Counted from the stretch's first letter, positions 9,575-18,527 are shown. The stretch: 64,000 nucleotides of DNA from Dichloromethanomonas sp964477085 (GCA_964477085.1 CAYZDF010000003.1:30092-94091), one strand, 5' to 3'. Made by a program: numbers and translations. Notes: a model not told the origin generated them from the letters alone.

Positions 9575-10954
9575 ATGAAACTTTGGGGAGGGCGCTTTGA
9601 AAAAGATACAGATGCACTGGTTGAAGATTTTCACTCCTCTATCTCTTTTGATCAGCGTTTATATAAACACGACATTATAGGAAGTATTGCTCATGCCCGT
9701 ATGTTGGGAAGGATCGGAGTCCTGACGGAAGAGGAAGCAACTATTATTATCAACGGTTTGCAGCAGATTCTCAGAAATATTCAAGAGGGCAAAGTTCAAT
9801 TTGAAGTTGGAGCAGAAGATATTCATATGAATATCGAAAAGCTCTTGACAGAGCGGATCGGGGATATTGGCAAGAAACTACATACCGGTCGCAGTCGAAA
9901 CGATCAAGTAGCCGTCGACTTTCGACTTTTCCTGAGAGAGGAGATTGATCATACCAAGGTCCTCTTGGTTAAATTGATTGATACTTTATTGAATCTTAGT
10001 AATGAACATCTTCAAACCTGGATGCCAGGATATACTCACTTGCAAAAAGCCCAGCCTATTACCCTCAGCCATCATCTTCTGGCCTATGTCCAGATGCTTT
10101 TACGGGATTTGGGACGGTTTAATGATACTCGGAAGAGACTGAATCTATCACCTCTTGGATCCGGAGCTTTAGCAGGAACGACATTCCCTCTACTCCGAGA
10201 GGAAGTAGCTGCCGAACTGCATTTTGAAGGGGTAACCCTTAATAGTATAGACGGTGTCAGTGACAGAGATTTTTCACTGGAATTTCTAGCTGCAGCTTCG
10301 ATCCTTATGATGCACCTGAGTAGAATGTGCGAAGAACTAATTATTTGGTCGAGCGGAGAGTTTTCCTTTATTACCATCGATGACGCTTATGCTACTGGAT
10401 CCAGCATTATGCCTCAAAAGAAAAATCCTGATGTTGCAGAATTGGTAAGGGGAAAGACCGGAAGGGTCTATGGAAATTTGATGGCGTTACTCACGGTTAT
10501 GAAAGGGCTGCCCTTAGCCTATAACAAGGATATGCAAGAGGATAAAGAATGTGTCTTTGATACCGTGGATACCATTCAAAAGTCCTTACTCGTGATGGAA
10601 CCAATGTTGGCGACCATGAAAGTCAATCATTCCATCATGGAAGAGGAAGCTAAGAAAGGGTTTACAAATGCAACCGACTTGGCGGACTACCTTGCTAAGA
10701 AGAATGTACCCTTTAGGGAAGCCCATGCTATCGTCGGCAGACTTGTACTGGAATGTACTCAAAAAGGATGTGCATTGGAAGATTTGAAAATTGAAGAACT
10801 TAAAAAAGTTTCTGAGGTTTTTGAAGAGGATTTGTATGAAGCCATTTCCCTCGAAACATGTGTCAATAAGCGGAATATTATTGGCGGACCGGCAGCCCAA
10901 GCTGTTCTAGACACTATTAAAAAAAGCAGAGAAATACTGTTTGTACTGAAATAA
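9575..10954 (+). CDS. argH: Argininosuccinate lyase
   Basis: A 459-residue fumarase/aspartase-superfamily enzyme that cleaves argininosuccinate to arginine and fumarate. The superfamily signature GSSIMPQKKNPD is at about residue 275. The N-terminus MKLWGGRF and the HTGRSRNDQVA block are typical. AAAGGAGT lies 8 bases before the ATG. It is 258 bases after argG, with a hairpin between, so it may also have its own promoter. Confidence 0.98.
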   Translation: MKLWGGRFEKDTDALVEDFHSSISFDQRLYKHDIIGSIAHARMLGRIGVLTEEEATIIINGLQQILRNIQEGKVQFEVGAEDIHMNIEKLLTERIGDIGKKLHTGRSRNDQVAVDFRLFLREEIDHTKVLLVKLIDTLLNLSNEHLQTWMPGYTHLQKAQPITLSHHLLAYVQMLLRDLGRFNDTRKRLNLSPLGSGALAGTTFPLLREEVAAELHFEGVTLNSIDGVSDRDFSLEFLAAASILMMHLSRMCEELIIWSSGEFSFITIDDAYATGSSIMPQKKNPDVAELVRGKTGRVYGNLMALLTVMKGLPLAYNKDMQEDKECVFDTVDTIQKSLLVMEPMLATMKVNHSIMEEEAKKGFTNATDLADYLAKKNVPFREAHAIVGRLVLECTQKGCALEDLKIEELKKVSEVFEEDLYEAISLETCVNKRNIIGGPAAQAVLDTIKKSREILFVLK

Positions 10955-11119
10955 GCGATATATGTAAATTAGAAGAATAAAATGACATAATACAAAAAAT
11001 TAAAGAAAAATTGATAAGAAATTAAAGATAAGTGTTAAAAATAGAATTGATTAAAACCCAGATATAAAAGGGATTGATATGCTGACTGCTGGAAAATAGG
11101 AGAGTTCCTCAGAAAATAT

Positions 11120-11149
11120 TGTGGATAAAACTGTGGATATTGTGGATTA
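11120..11149. other. Cluster of three DnaA-box-like sites
   Basis: TGTGGATAA (11120-11128) is an exact complement of the DnaA box TTATCCACA. TGTGGATAT (11132-11140) and TGTGGATTA (11141-11149) each differ by one base. All three have the same orientation. The rest of 10955-11307 is AT-rich and shows no gene. Confidence 0.5.
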
Positions 11150-11307
11150 AATTTTAAAAATGTAAATAAGGCATATTAAAAATAAGTAATATTTGTGGAA
11201 TTTACTTTGAATTCTGACTCACCTCGCTCAAATTGAAGTGATAGATGTTTAAAAAACTCTGATAATTAAACGTATTTAAATATTATTGTAAAGGAGATTA
11301 AGAAAGA

Positions 11308-12081
11308 ATGTGGAGTAATGAAGAAATTGTCGAGAGACAAAATATTGTTGTTGACTGGCTGAGACAAAAGAATCAGGAAGCCAAAACAAATGGTTTAGTA
11401 TGTGGGATTTCAGGTGGGGTCGATTCCGCAGTTGTAGCAGGATTATGCAAAAAGGCTTTTCCTGAGGCTTCTTTAGGGGTAATCATGCCCTGCAAATCTA
11501 ATCCGGCCGATAAAGAAGACGCCTTATTAGTAGCCGAAACATTAGAGATGGATGTTATCGAGATTGACCTGGAAGAAGCACATACCAGTATATTTGAAAA
11601 GGCCGAATCATCTTTAGGTCATAAGTCCCGTTCTTTGGAGGCGTCCAAGGTTGGTCAAGGTAATCTGAAAGCGCGGTTACGTATGGCTACACTGTATACC
11701 ATCGCCAATCTTTGTAATTATCTTGTTGTAGGAACTGATAATGCTCCGGAAAGCTACACCGGGTATTTTACGAAATATGGGGACGGTGGTGTCGATATTT
11801 TACCGATCAGTTCACTAACCAAGACAGAAGTTCGTGCTTGGGCCAGAGTCTTAGGTCTTCCGGAATCTATCGTATCCCGTACCCCGACAGCCGGTCTTTG
11901 GCAGGGTCAAACGGATGAAGCTGAGATGGGATTAACCTATGATGTTATCGACAGGTATCTGATCGGGGAGCAGGTATCTGAGAAAGCCATGGAGAAGATC
12001 GAAAAACTCCACGCCATCAGTGAGCATAAACGTCAGATGCCACCCTCAATTGACCTACCCAAATTGGAGAGACTGGACTAA
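11308..12081 (+). CDS. nadE: NH3-dependent NAD+ synthetase
   Basis: A 257-residue enzyme that amidates nicotinic acid adenine dinucleotide to NAD using ATP and ammonia. The PP-loop SGGVDSAVV is at residues 35-43. The deamido-NAD/ATP blocks GTDNAPESYTGYFTKYGDGG and PTAGLWQGQTDE are intact. No glutaminase domain is present, so ammonia is the direct donor. AAGGAG precedes the ATG, and the next gene starts directly after its stop codon. Confidence 0.95.
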   Translation: MWSNEEIVERQNIVVDWLRQKNQEAKTNGLVCGISGGVDSAVVAGLCKKAFPEASLGVIMPCKSNPADKEDALLVAETLEMDVIEIDLEEAHTSIFEKAESSLGHKSRSLEASKVGQGNLKARLRMATLYTIANLCNYLVVGTDNAPESYTGYFTKYGDGGVDILPISSLTKTEVRAWARVLGLPESIVSRTPTAGLWQGQTDEAEMGLTYDVIDRYLIGEQVSEKAMEKIEKLHAISEHKRQMPPSIDLPKLERLD

Positions 12082-12645
12082 ATGACTTTACGAATCGGAT
12101 TGGATATCGATGGCGTCGTAGCTGATAGTTTTCCTGTCTTCAGACGTGAGTTAAACAAGCATTACAATAAGGAGATTGCTGAATTTCGAGACTACGATAT
12201 GTCCAAGGTTTACAATGTAGCCTGGGATGACATGAGTAGGTTCTTTGATGACCATATGGAGTACCTTTTTTCTACTCCGAAGCCCATGGAAGGTGCGGTC
12301 GAAACCATACATACGTGGCTCAAAAAGGGGTATGAGATTATTTTTGTTACAGCTCGCAAATGCGGTGCAGAGGAGGCAGTAACAATAAAGTGGTTTGACG
12401 ACAATGGTATACCACGTGATAAGGCCATTTTCGTTGGAGGTGCTAGCAAGACTTTCGCCATTCGTGAATTTAACATTGATGTTTTCGTTGAAGATTTTAT
12501 GGCCAACGCCCTTGAAATTGCCGCTGCAGGTATTCCTGTACTTCTCTTGGATGCTCCCTATAATCAAGGTATAATTCCCAAAGGGGTTCAACGCTGTTAC
12601 AACTGGCAAGATATTCGTCGATATATTGATGGGTTAAAAAAATAG
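12082..12645 (+). CDS. HAD-family 5'(3')-deoxyribonucleotidase-like protein
   Basis: A 187-residue protein of the NT5C/5'-nucleotidase HAD group. Motif I is LDIDGVVADS at residues 6-15, motif II lies around FVTARK and the late acidic motif is VFVEDF. The family dephosphorylates nucleoside monophosphates; the actual substrate here is not shown. The ATG is immediately after the nadE TAA, with TTGGAGAG inside nadE as a likely ribosome site, so the two are translationally linked. A terminator follows. Confidence 0.8.
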   Translation: MTLRIGLDIDGVVADSFPVFRRELNKHYNKEIAEFRDYDMSKVYNVAWDDMSRFFDDHMEYLFSTPKPMEGAVETIHTWLKKGYEIIFVTARKCGAEEAVTIKWFDDNGIPRDKAIFVGGASKTFAIREFNIDVFVEDFMANALEIAAAGIPVLLLDAPYNQGIIPKGVQRCYNWQDIRRYIDGLKK

Positions 12646-12646
12646 T

Positions 12647-12696
12647 AAGAGGCTTTTAGTTGTACATGTTTCCATATTCAATCAAAGCCTCTTTTT
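12647..12696 (+). terminator. Terminator of nadE operon
   Basis: A 10-bp stem (AAGAGGCTTT / AAAGCCTCTT) with a 27-base loop, followed by five T. Confidence 0.75.
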
Positions 12697-12766
12697 AATT
12701 ATATTTCTTTAGTTCTTGCATAAAAGTGCATTAAGAAGTTAGTGACCGACTTTAAAAGGAAGTAAA

Positions 12767-13525
12767 TTAAATCCTAAAGAATAAATACTCTTCATAGGTT
12801 ATCTTTTCCTCATAAAGCTTAGTGGCAAGTTCTACTCCGACATACCTTAGATGCCAGGGTTCATAAATGTATTCGGTAAGATATTCTTTGCCTTTCGGGT
12901 AACGTTCGATAAAACCGTAATGATGGGCATTATCTTTAAGCCAGGCATACTCTTCGGTATCTCCAAACTTTTGTTCCAGACCAAAGTTGACACTTTGGGA
13001 AGTTACATCCATAGCCAGACCGGTTTGGTGTTCACTCTCTCCGGGTCTGGCACTAATCTGATTAGCCTCTTCTTCATTTCCAAAGCGTTGGATAAAACTT
13101 GAGAACAGATACTTTTGGGTTTGATAGGAACGATAGCCGGAAACCCCATACAGGATAATGCCATTGGTTTTCGCTTCTTTAAACAGTTCGGCGAGCTTTT
13201 CGGCAGCCTCTTGACGTAGCATTCTTTTCTCAGCTTTTTCCTTAAAGGTAAAAGGGATATCGACTTCAACCAGATCGGGTGGAACATAATCAGATGGAAG
13301 CTCATTTTGTTTATTTACTAATACAGTAACGCTCGCCACGTCTTTATAACTGATCGCATCCTTAGTAGCTTCTCCGATCTTCAGCGTGAAGGTATCCTTA
13401 ATTGAATCAAGCTGAGGTTGCTGGATAACAGGAATAGGGGTGGAAGGAGGTTGAGAAACCTTATGACAACCCATTGTGATAAATAGTATAAATAAAGTTA
13501 ATAACGTTACTCTTTTTTTTAACAT
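12767..13525 (-). CDS. M15/VanY-family D,D-carboxypeptidase lipoprotein
   Basis: A 252-residue protein with a lipoprotein signal ending in the lipobox ITMGC, so it is tethered outside the membrane. The peptidase M15B zinc ligands are visible as SEHQTGLAMDV and EPWHLRYVG. Such enzymes remove the terminal D-Ala from peptidoglycan stem peptides. It is transcribed convergently to the nadE unit and lies 61 bases downstream of murC, so it may share the murC transcript. Confidence 0.9.
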   Translation of the reverse strand: MLKKRVTLLTLFILFITMGCHKVSQPPSTPIPVIQQPQLDSIKDTFTLKIGEATKDAISYKDVASVTVLVNKQNELPSDYVPPDLVEVDIPFTFKEKAEKRMLRQEAAEKLAELFKEAKTNGIILYGVSGYRSYQTQKYLFSSFIQRFGNEEEANQISARPGESEHQTGLAMDVTSQSVNFGLEQKFGDTEEYAWLKDNAHHYGFIERYPKGKEYLTEYIYEPWHLRYVGVELATKLYEEKITYEEYLFFRI

Positions 13526-13586
13526 ATTACCCCCTGTTACTAATCATTATCGCCTAAGTGATCTATAAGACATATCGGTTTGATGA

Positions 13587-14942
13587 TTAGGACACAAGAA
13601 TCTGGCCTACTTTGTACACGTCTCCTGCACCAAGTGTTATGACAAGATCATCTTCCTTGAGGGTATTGTCAAGATAAGCGCTGATCTCTTCCAGAGTAGC
13701 GAAATAATGGGTGGTAATACCCTTTTCTTGGATCAAATCCGCAAGTTTCGCAGACGAAATCGTGTTGACACCAGATTTTTTTTCACGGGCGGAAGAAAAG
13801 ATCTCAGCGAGGACCACTTCATCTGCTTCCTGGAATGCTTGTGAAAACTCTAGGAACAACTTCTCGGTACGACTAAAAGTATGTGGCTGAAACACGGCTC
13901 TGATTCTTCTTCCAGGATACGAAAGTCTTGCTCCATCAAGGGTTGTTTGGATTTCTGTGGGATGATGAGCATAGTCATCAACAATGACAGCACCATTACG
14001 CGTTCCCAACCGTTCGAATCGACGTTTCGTTCCATTGAAACCCTTAAGCGCATTAAGGATTCCGTCCAATGGTACTTCAAGTCGGGAAGTCAAAGCGATG
14101 GCGGCAAGAGCGTCCAAAATATTGTGTTTCCCTGAAACCGCAAGATGAAGTCTGCCAATCAGATTGCCCTCAAGGATGACATCGAAACTGCTTCCCGTGT
14201 CATCAAATTCAATATTGGTGGCCGTTACATCGGCATCGGGAGACAGACCAAAAGTGGTTACATGTGCCTGGGTGTGGATTTGATGCTTACTGGGGTCTTC
14301 GTTCCAGATAATGAGATTTCCGTGGGAGGGCAGCTTATCGGCCAGTTCAGCAAAAGCAGAAATAACATCATCCAAATCCCTAAAATAGTCCGGATGATCA
14401 AGTTCCATATTGGTAATAATCAAATGTTCAGGTGAATAATTTAAAAAATGTCGACGATATTCACAAGATTCTGCAACAAAGAAGTGTCCCTGGCCTGTGT
14501 GAGCGTTCCCGCCGATACAAGGGACATCACTACCGACGACGATCGATGGGTCGTATCCGGTATCTAAGAGAATTTTACCTATCATTGCAGTTGTTGTAGT
14601 TTTTCCGTGAGTTCCGGCTACACATATCCCTTTCTTTTTGGACATCAGTTTACCCAGGAATTGAGGATAAGAGAGGACAGGAATATTTAACTCTTTTGCC
14701 TTTTGAATCTCAGGGTGGCTGTCATCGTAGGCAGCTGATGCAACTACCAAATTGGCTTTTGTAACATTCTCAGGATTAAAGTCTAATACTGTAATACCAG
14801 CCTTCTCCAGAATCGTATCGGTGAAAAATCGCTGGGCTACGTCAGAACCGGTAATCAAAGCGTCTTCAATCAATGATGTGATCTGGGCCAGCGCACTCAT
14901 CCCAGTGCCCTTTATTCCAACGAAATGTATATGTAACTGCAA
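13587..14942 (-). CDS. murC: UDP-N-acetylmuramate--L-alanine ligase
   Basis: A 451-residue Mur ligase adding L-Ala to UDP-MurNAc. It has an N-terminal Rossmann motif HFVGIKGTGMSALA, the ATP P-loop GTHGKTTTT at about residue 110, the clostridial-type block ESCEYRRHF and the C-terminal DDYAHHPTEI and PHTFSRT motifs. The start is TTG at 14940-14942 with GGAAGGAAAG upstream. It stands alone, outside any division/cell-wall cluster visible here. A paralogous Mur-like ligase role is possible but less likely. Confidence 0.88.
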   Translation of the reverse strand: MQLHIHFVGIKGTGMSALAQITSLIEDALITGSDVAQRFFTDTILEKAGITVLDFNPENVTKANLVVASAAYDDSHPEIQKAKELNIPVLSYPQFLGKLMSKKKGICVAGTHGKTTTTAMIGKILLDTGYDPSIVVGSDVPCIGGNAHTGQGHFFVAESCEYRRHFLNYSPEHLIITNMELDHPDYFRDLDDVISAFAELADKLPSHGNLIIWNEDPSKHQIHTQAHVTTFGLSPDADVTATNIEFDDTGSSFDVILEGNLIGRLHLAVSGKHNILDALAAIALTSRLEVPLDGILNALKGFNGTKRRFERLGTRNGAVIVDDYAHHPTEIQTTLDGARLSYPGRRIRAVFQPHTFSRTEKLFLEFSQAFQEADEVVLAEIFSSAREKKSGVNTISSAKLADLIQEKGITTHYFATLEEISAYLDNTLKEDDLVITLGAGDVYKVGQILVS

Positions 14943-15094
14943 CTTACATCTTTCCTTCCGGCTAATCTTTCTTTTCTATATTACATTATACCCAAATATC
15001 CTAAAAAAGGTATCATCACTTATTAAGGAAATATTTAGTTTACAGGATTTTAGAACAGCTAACCAAATGATTATGACATTTTAACCTTGTATTA

Positions 15095-15110
15095 TTACTG
15101 TTAACAGTAA
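15095..15110. promoter_or_regulatory. Perfect 16-bp palindrome, possible operator
   Basis: TTACTGTTAACAGTAA is a perfect palindrome in the divergent region between murC and the AMP-binding_C gene. It has no loop, so it suits a dimeric repressor better than an RNA hairpin. Nothing else is recognised in 14943-15267. Confidence 0.4.
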
Positions 15111-15267
15111 AACCTGTGCGAAAGTGAATGATATTTATTATAATAACATTAATATGAGATAAGGTTACTAAAAGTTTATCCATTTATGTTTTTCAAACTA
15201 AAAAATATAAAACTGGCTCGAACCAGTTACTGAGGGATAATATTGAGGAATGTAAGGAGGATTCAGG

Positions 15268-15633
15268 ATGGGGAGTTATGCAACTTTGCAGCAAATGGGT
15301 GTTCTGGAAGGATGGGAAAGGGAAGGCATTATTGTCAATAATACCTTTATCAGTTACTTTCAAGTAGAATCAGTTCTTCAAACATACCCGAAGATACTCG
15401 AAGCAGGGGTAGTTGTTAAGTGTTATAAAGGAGAGAATGAGATTCTCAAGGTTTACCTAGCCTTAGAAGAGGATTTTGCTAATGAAAAAGAAAGGGAGCA
15501 ATACTGTCAAGAAGTAGAACACTACATTCGTGAGAAGTTTCCGATTATGATGCCGATTAATGTCCTTGTTCGGGATAAGCTTCCGATGACGAGATCGGGT
15601 AAGATCTTGCGTTCGGTATTATATGATTTTTAA
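15268..15633 (+). CDS. Stand-alone AMP-binding enzyme C-terminal domain
   Basis: A 121-residue protein that matches only the mobile C-terminal domain (AMP-binding_C) of acyl/aryl-CoA synthetases. The E-x-x-L-x-x-x-P-x-I-x-E-A-x-V-V pattern is at residues 34-52, and the closing motif TRSGKILRSVL carries the lysine that is catalytic in full-length enzymes. The large adenylating domain is absent: the ATG has a clear AAGGAGG site, and no synthetase sequence precedes it. It may act in trans on another synthetase, serve as an acetylation target, or be a preserved relic. Confidence 0.75.
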   Translation: MGSYATLQQMGVLEGWEREGIIVNNTFISYFQVESVLQTYPKILEAGVVVKCYKGENEILKVYLALEEDFANEKEREQYCQEVEHYIREKFPIMMPINVLVRDKLPMTRSGKILRSVLYDF

Positions 15634-15812
15634 ACGTAAGTAAGGAATCTAAGAATTATTTCGACTAGATAGTCGTGTATCTTGACCAAGAATTCCATTT
15701 AAGGACTTTGTAACATTAAGAATTAAATAATTTAAATTTTTTGAATATATGAGTAAGAATGTTAGTATTTTGAAAATAAGACGCAGTAAAATATCTATCA
15801 TTAATAATACAG

Positions 15813-15840
15813 AAAGCAGGTCTAAGGACCTGCTTTTATC
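15813..15840 (+). terminator. Terminator, plus strand
   Basis: A 10-bp stem (AAAGCAGGTC / GACCTGCTTT) with a 4-base loop and a short T run. It lies 180 bases after the AMP-binding_C gene. Confidence 0.75.
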
Positions 15841-15842
15841 AA

Positions 15843-15870
15843 CAAAAAAAGACCTTTCCTATGGAAAGGT
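15843..15870 (-). terminator. Terminator, minus strand
   Basis: An 8-bp stem (ACCTTTCC / GGAAAGGT) with a 3-base loop; on the minus strand it is followed by seven T. No minus-strand protein gene ends here, since the next one has its own terminator at 16231-16260. Confidence 0.6.
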
Positions 15871-16230
15871 TAAATAAATTAAACTGAATGAGTAAAACGA
15901 AGATATTATTATAATATATAATTTTCGAAAATAATTCAATTTAAAGTAATAGGTAAATAAACCATTCTTAACCATAAAAGTATAGAATTAATAAAAAACA
16001 AGTGTAATTTGTGTTAAATTAATTATTAGTATCGACATTTAAAAAACATGTTCGGGTAAAGTTAATTATTGCCCTTATTGTTTTGTGATTTGAAACATAA
16101 TTCTGGTTCTAATTTATAGAAATGCGAAGAATGAATAACAAATAATTAGCCATTTATCTAGATTTAATAATATTAAAAATACGTTCCTATATTAACAAGC
16201 AAAAAAATTAAAATTATAAGAAAAGCAGCA

Positions 16231-16260
16231 CCAAAAACTGAGGCGTATCATACGCCTCAG
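16231..16260 (-). terminator. Terminator of small-multidrug-export-like gene
   Basis: A perfect 10-bp stem (CTGAGGCGTA / TACGCCTCAG, loop 3), followed on the minus strand by TTTTTGG. It lies 20 bases past the stop of the 16280-16765 gene. Confidence 0.85.
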
Positions 16261-16279
16261 TGTACTGAACAAAATATTT

Positions 16280-16765
16280 CTAGAAAAGAGAGAAAAGGGT
16301 AAGACTTACACCTATTCCAGCGATCACGACTCCTGTTGCAATCGCTGCGAAAGAATAACGAATGGGTAACGCAAAGATAGAGGCAGCTACACAGGCACTA
16401 TAAGCTCCTGTAGTAGGCAGAGGAATAGCAGTGAAAATGATCAGGCCCAAAGCACCGTACTTTTGGACATTGGCACTTTTTTTGATCGTTCTCCCATATA
16501 GCCAGGAATAAAACCTCTGATACCATTGGTATCGTAAAAGAAATTGGCTTAAAGGTTTAAAGAAAATGAGAGTTGGGAGGATCGGCAAACTATTTCCTAA
16601 AAGCGATAAGCTCAGCGTTTTCCAGAAGGTAAACCCAAATCCTAAACCAAGGGGGATACCTCCTCTGAGTTCGAGGATCGGCGTTGCAGAAACGATAATA
16701 ACCAGTAATTCAGGCGGTAAGAAATCAAGATATGTAACTAAAAAATGTTCAAAGCTTTCTTTCAT
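16280..16765 (-). CDS. COG2426 / small multidrug export-type membrane protein
   Basis: About 161 residues with four to five hydrophobic segments. The paired motifs ILELRGGIPLG (near residue 32) and FTAIPLPTTGAY (near residue 112) are typical of the Sm_multidrug_ex (PF06695) family, distant relatives of DedA proteins; transport function is not well proven for the family. A TTG five codons upstream is open, but GGAGAG is correctly spaced for the ATG at 16763-16765. Confidence 0.8.
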   Translation of the reverse strand: MKESFEHFLVTYLDFLPPELLVIIVSATPILELRGGIPLGLGFGFTFWKTLSLSLLGNSLPILPTLIFFKPLSQFLLRYQWYQRFYSWLYGRTIKKSANVQKYGALGLIIFTAIPLPTTGAYSACVAASIFALPIRYSFAAIATGVVIAGIGVSLTLFSLF

Positions 16766-17017
16766 TCTCTTACTCTCCAAAACGAATTCTTAAATATAGT
16801 CTTCTTTCTTATAGTCTTCCCTTGTGCAGCTTTTTGTGTACAGAAAAGAGGTCAATTTTAAATTACCACGTTGAAGATAGGTCTTCAACTACACAGTATA
16901 CCGTTTAAGCGTTCTTGATACAAATTGAATTAACACATTTTCCTATTCTTACAACAACCATACTTTAGTTGACTTCAGGTTGTAAATGGATTAAATTTGA
17001 ACAAAGAGGGAGGCATT

Positions 17018-17347
17018 ATGATGTGGGGTTATATTATTTGGGGAATTATATTATTCATCATTATAGGGATGTTAGTAAGACTACGTTCACTCTTTTCAAT
17101 TTACGTTTGTCCGAAGTGTCAGACAGAGTTTACCCTGACGCCAATTAGTGAATTCTTATACCCGCAGGTTATGTATAAAAAGATTGTTCGCTGTCCCAGC
17201 TGTAAAAAAATTGTCTCAGCAGCCATCATTCGAAATCAGGATAGTATAGAGCAATTGGAGAAGGCACAGCAGGCTAAGTTAAAACAAAAAAGTAGAAGTA
17301 ATGGTACTCAGGTTAAAAAGAAAGTCCTAAAAGAAAATAAAAAATAA
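17018..17347 (+). CDS. Membrane-anchored zinc-ribbon protein
   Basis: About 109 residues: an N-terminal transmembrane helix, then a zinc ribbon built from VCPKC (near residue 28) and RCPSC (near residue 55), then a highly basic Lys/Gln-rich tail. No family recognised. GGGAGG precedes the adjacent ATGs at 17018 and 17021; the upstream TTG at 16997 is unlikely. A topology with the ribbon and basic tail in the cytoplasm would suit nucleic-acid or protein binding, but this is inference. Confidence 0.65.
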   Translation: MMWGYIIWGIILFIIIGMLVRLRSLFSIYVCPKCQTEFTLTPISEFLYPQVMYKKIVRCPSCKKIVSAAIIRNQDSIEQLEKAQQAKLKQKSRSNGTQVKKKVLKENKK

Positions 17348-17397
17348 TACTCAAACATTTGTAAATAATACTTAATAATACCATTGATATAGTATGA

Positions 17398-17424
17398 GAA
17401 CCGCTTCTAAACGAGCGGTTCTTT
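17398..17424 (+). terminator. Terminator after zinc-ribbon gene
   Basis: An 8-bp stem (GAACCGCT / AGCGGTTC) with a short T run, 51 bases past the stop codon. Confidence 0.6.
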
Positions 17425-17536
17425 AACCTTCGGAGTAAGCAAGGCAAGGTTAAACCTTATCATCAACTTTGCTATGTATAAAGTGTTTATCAGTGATCCT
17501 ACAGTTTATGACGGACTTACTTAATGTCAATGTTAG

Positions 17537-17758
17537 TTATATAAAATTATATTTGAGTTCGTCCTCTCCGAATATACCATCATAAGACTTGGAATCGATG
17601 ATTTTGTCAATAACTTGGGAATCGGTGATAAAACATCCGTTTTCGCACTCAGCAAAAGACTCGTATTTAATGTGTAAAGAATACTTTCCGCATTGCGGGC
17701 ATTGGTAACGTCTTATCTTAATATCGGGATCGTCAATCCCCTTTTGCCATAAAGCCAT
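17537..17758 (-). CDS. Small zinc-ribbon protein
   Basis: A 73-residue protein with one CxxC pair at YQCPQCG (residue about 20) and a second C-x4-C-type pair around AECENGC. Unknown family. The start is secure: AAGGAGG lies 7 bases before the ATG. It is probably a soluble metal-binding protein; no partner gene is adjacent on the same strand. Confidence 0.65.
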   Translation of the reverse strand: MALWQKGIDDPDIKIRRYQCPQCGKYSLHIKYESFAECENGCFITDSQVIDKIIDSKSYDGIFGEDELKYNFI

Positions 17759-17962
17759 ACTATTCCTCCTTAAAAGCTTTTGCTTGATTTAATTATACGA
17801 CTCTTTTTCCCAAATTTCAAAACTATCTATATGGACAGTTTCAGAAATGTCTTAAACAAGATTATAATATAGGCCTTGTGATCAGCTTTGTTAAGTCTTA
17901 ATTGCAATAAAACCATTGCTTTTGATTATTTAGTTTTATCTTTTCCTTTGCTCAAATGTGCA

Positions 17963-17991
17963 AAAGATGCCTTGTTTCATAAGGCATCTTT
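17963..17991 (-). terminator. Terminator of ferredoxin gene
   Basis: A perfect 11-bp stem (AAAGATGCCTT / AAGGCATCTTT), ending in TTTT on the minus strand. Confidence 0.7.
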
Positions 17992-18029
17992 GCCAATAGT
18001 ATTTTATTATCAAACTTATTGTAGATCAT

Positions 18030-18257
18030 CTATCTAACTTGTACTTTGACGGCTGGTACCATCTTGATCGCACCACCAGGACAGAAGTTCAAACATTTGG
18101 CACATCCTGTACATTTATCCTGATCTACAACGGAAATATCATAGCTGAACATGCCTATACGCTCATGAGCAATGGCTTGGGCAGGGCAGATTTTGATGGC
18201 TGGGCAGCCAGGAGAACGATCGCAAGAGGCAGGGTCAATATAGGCAACTTTTTTCAT
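18030..18257 (-). CDS. Dicluster 4Fe-4S ferredoxin-like protein
   Basis: A 75-residue cytosolic electron carrier. The second cluster motif CTGCAKCLNFCPGGA is canonical. The first (CDRSPGCPAIKICPAQA) is a variant in which the first cysteine spacing is stretched. The frame opens at 18320, but CAGGAG precedes ATG 18255-18257. A perfect inverted repeat lies 24-50 bases upstream of the start. Its redox partner is unknown. Confidence 0.85.
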   Translation of the reverse strand: MKKVAYIDPASCDRSPGCPAIKICPAQAIAHERIGMFSYDISVVDQDKCTGCAKCLNFCPGGAIKMVPAVKVQVR

Positions 18258-18280
18258 GATAAGTTCAACTCCTGTACTAT

Positions 18281-18307
18281 CTAATATACCCCTACGAGGT
18301 ATATTAG
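18281..18307. promoter_or_regulatory. Inverted repeat upstream of ferredoxin gene, CsoR/CstR-like
   Basis: CTAATATACC and GGTATATTAG form a perfect 10-bp inverted repeat around CCTACGA. The core ATACCCC...AGGTAT resembles operators of the CsoR/RcnR/CstR repressor family. Its place in the 5' region suggests repression; an mRNA hairpin is the alternative. Confidence 0.45.
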
Positions 18308-18495
18308 AATTATACTTCATTCTCTCTTAAATGGCAAGTAGACACTAAGATAAAATAAAAACATGTTTCAATACCAAAAGTTAACTAGTAAAACCAGAGA
18401 ATATTTTTAGTGTATCGGATAAAACTATAAACAGGAGAAAGGGGAAATACCGAAAGGTAAATAACCCTTCTCAAAGGTTATCCGCCCTGGAGCGG

Positions 18496-18527
18496 AGAAA
18501 ATACCCGGCAGTTAAGCTGTCGGGTAT
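18496..18527 (-). terminator. Terminator of MBL hydrolase gene
   Basis: An 11-bp stem with one G-U pair (ATACCCGGCAG / CTGTCGGGTAT), followed on the minus strand by TTTTCTCC. Confidence 0.7.

Larger units (their letters stand above)
15634..16227. other. Long AT-rich gap without genes
   Basis: No start codon with a ribosome site and reasonable length was found. The stretch holds two hairpins (entered separately) between 15813 and 15870 and is otherwise very AT-rich. A small RNA ending at the minus-strand hairpin would fit but is unproven. Confidence 0.4.

Noticed and set aside
12151..12609. 152-codon minus-strand ORF opposite the HAD nucleotidase
   Set aside because: Shadow of the plus-strand gene, which has all HAD motifs; the reverse product has no family pattern.
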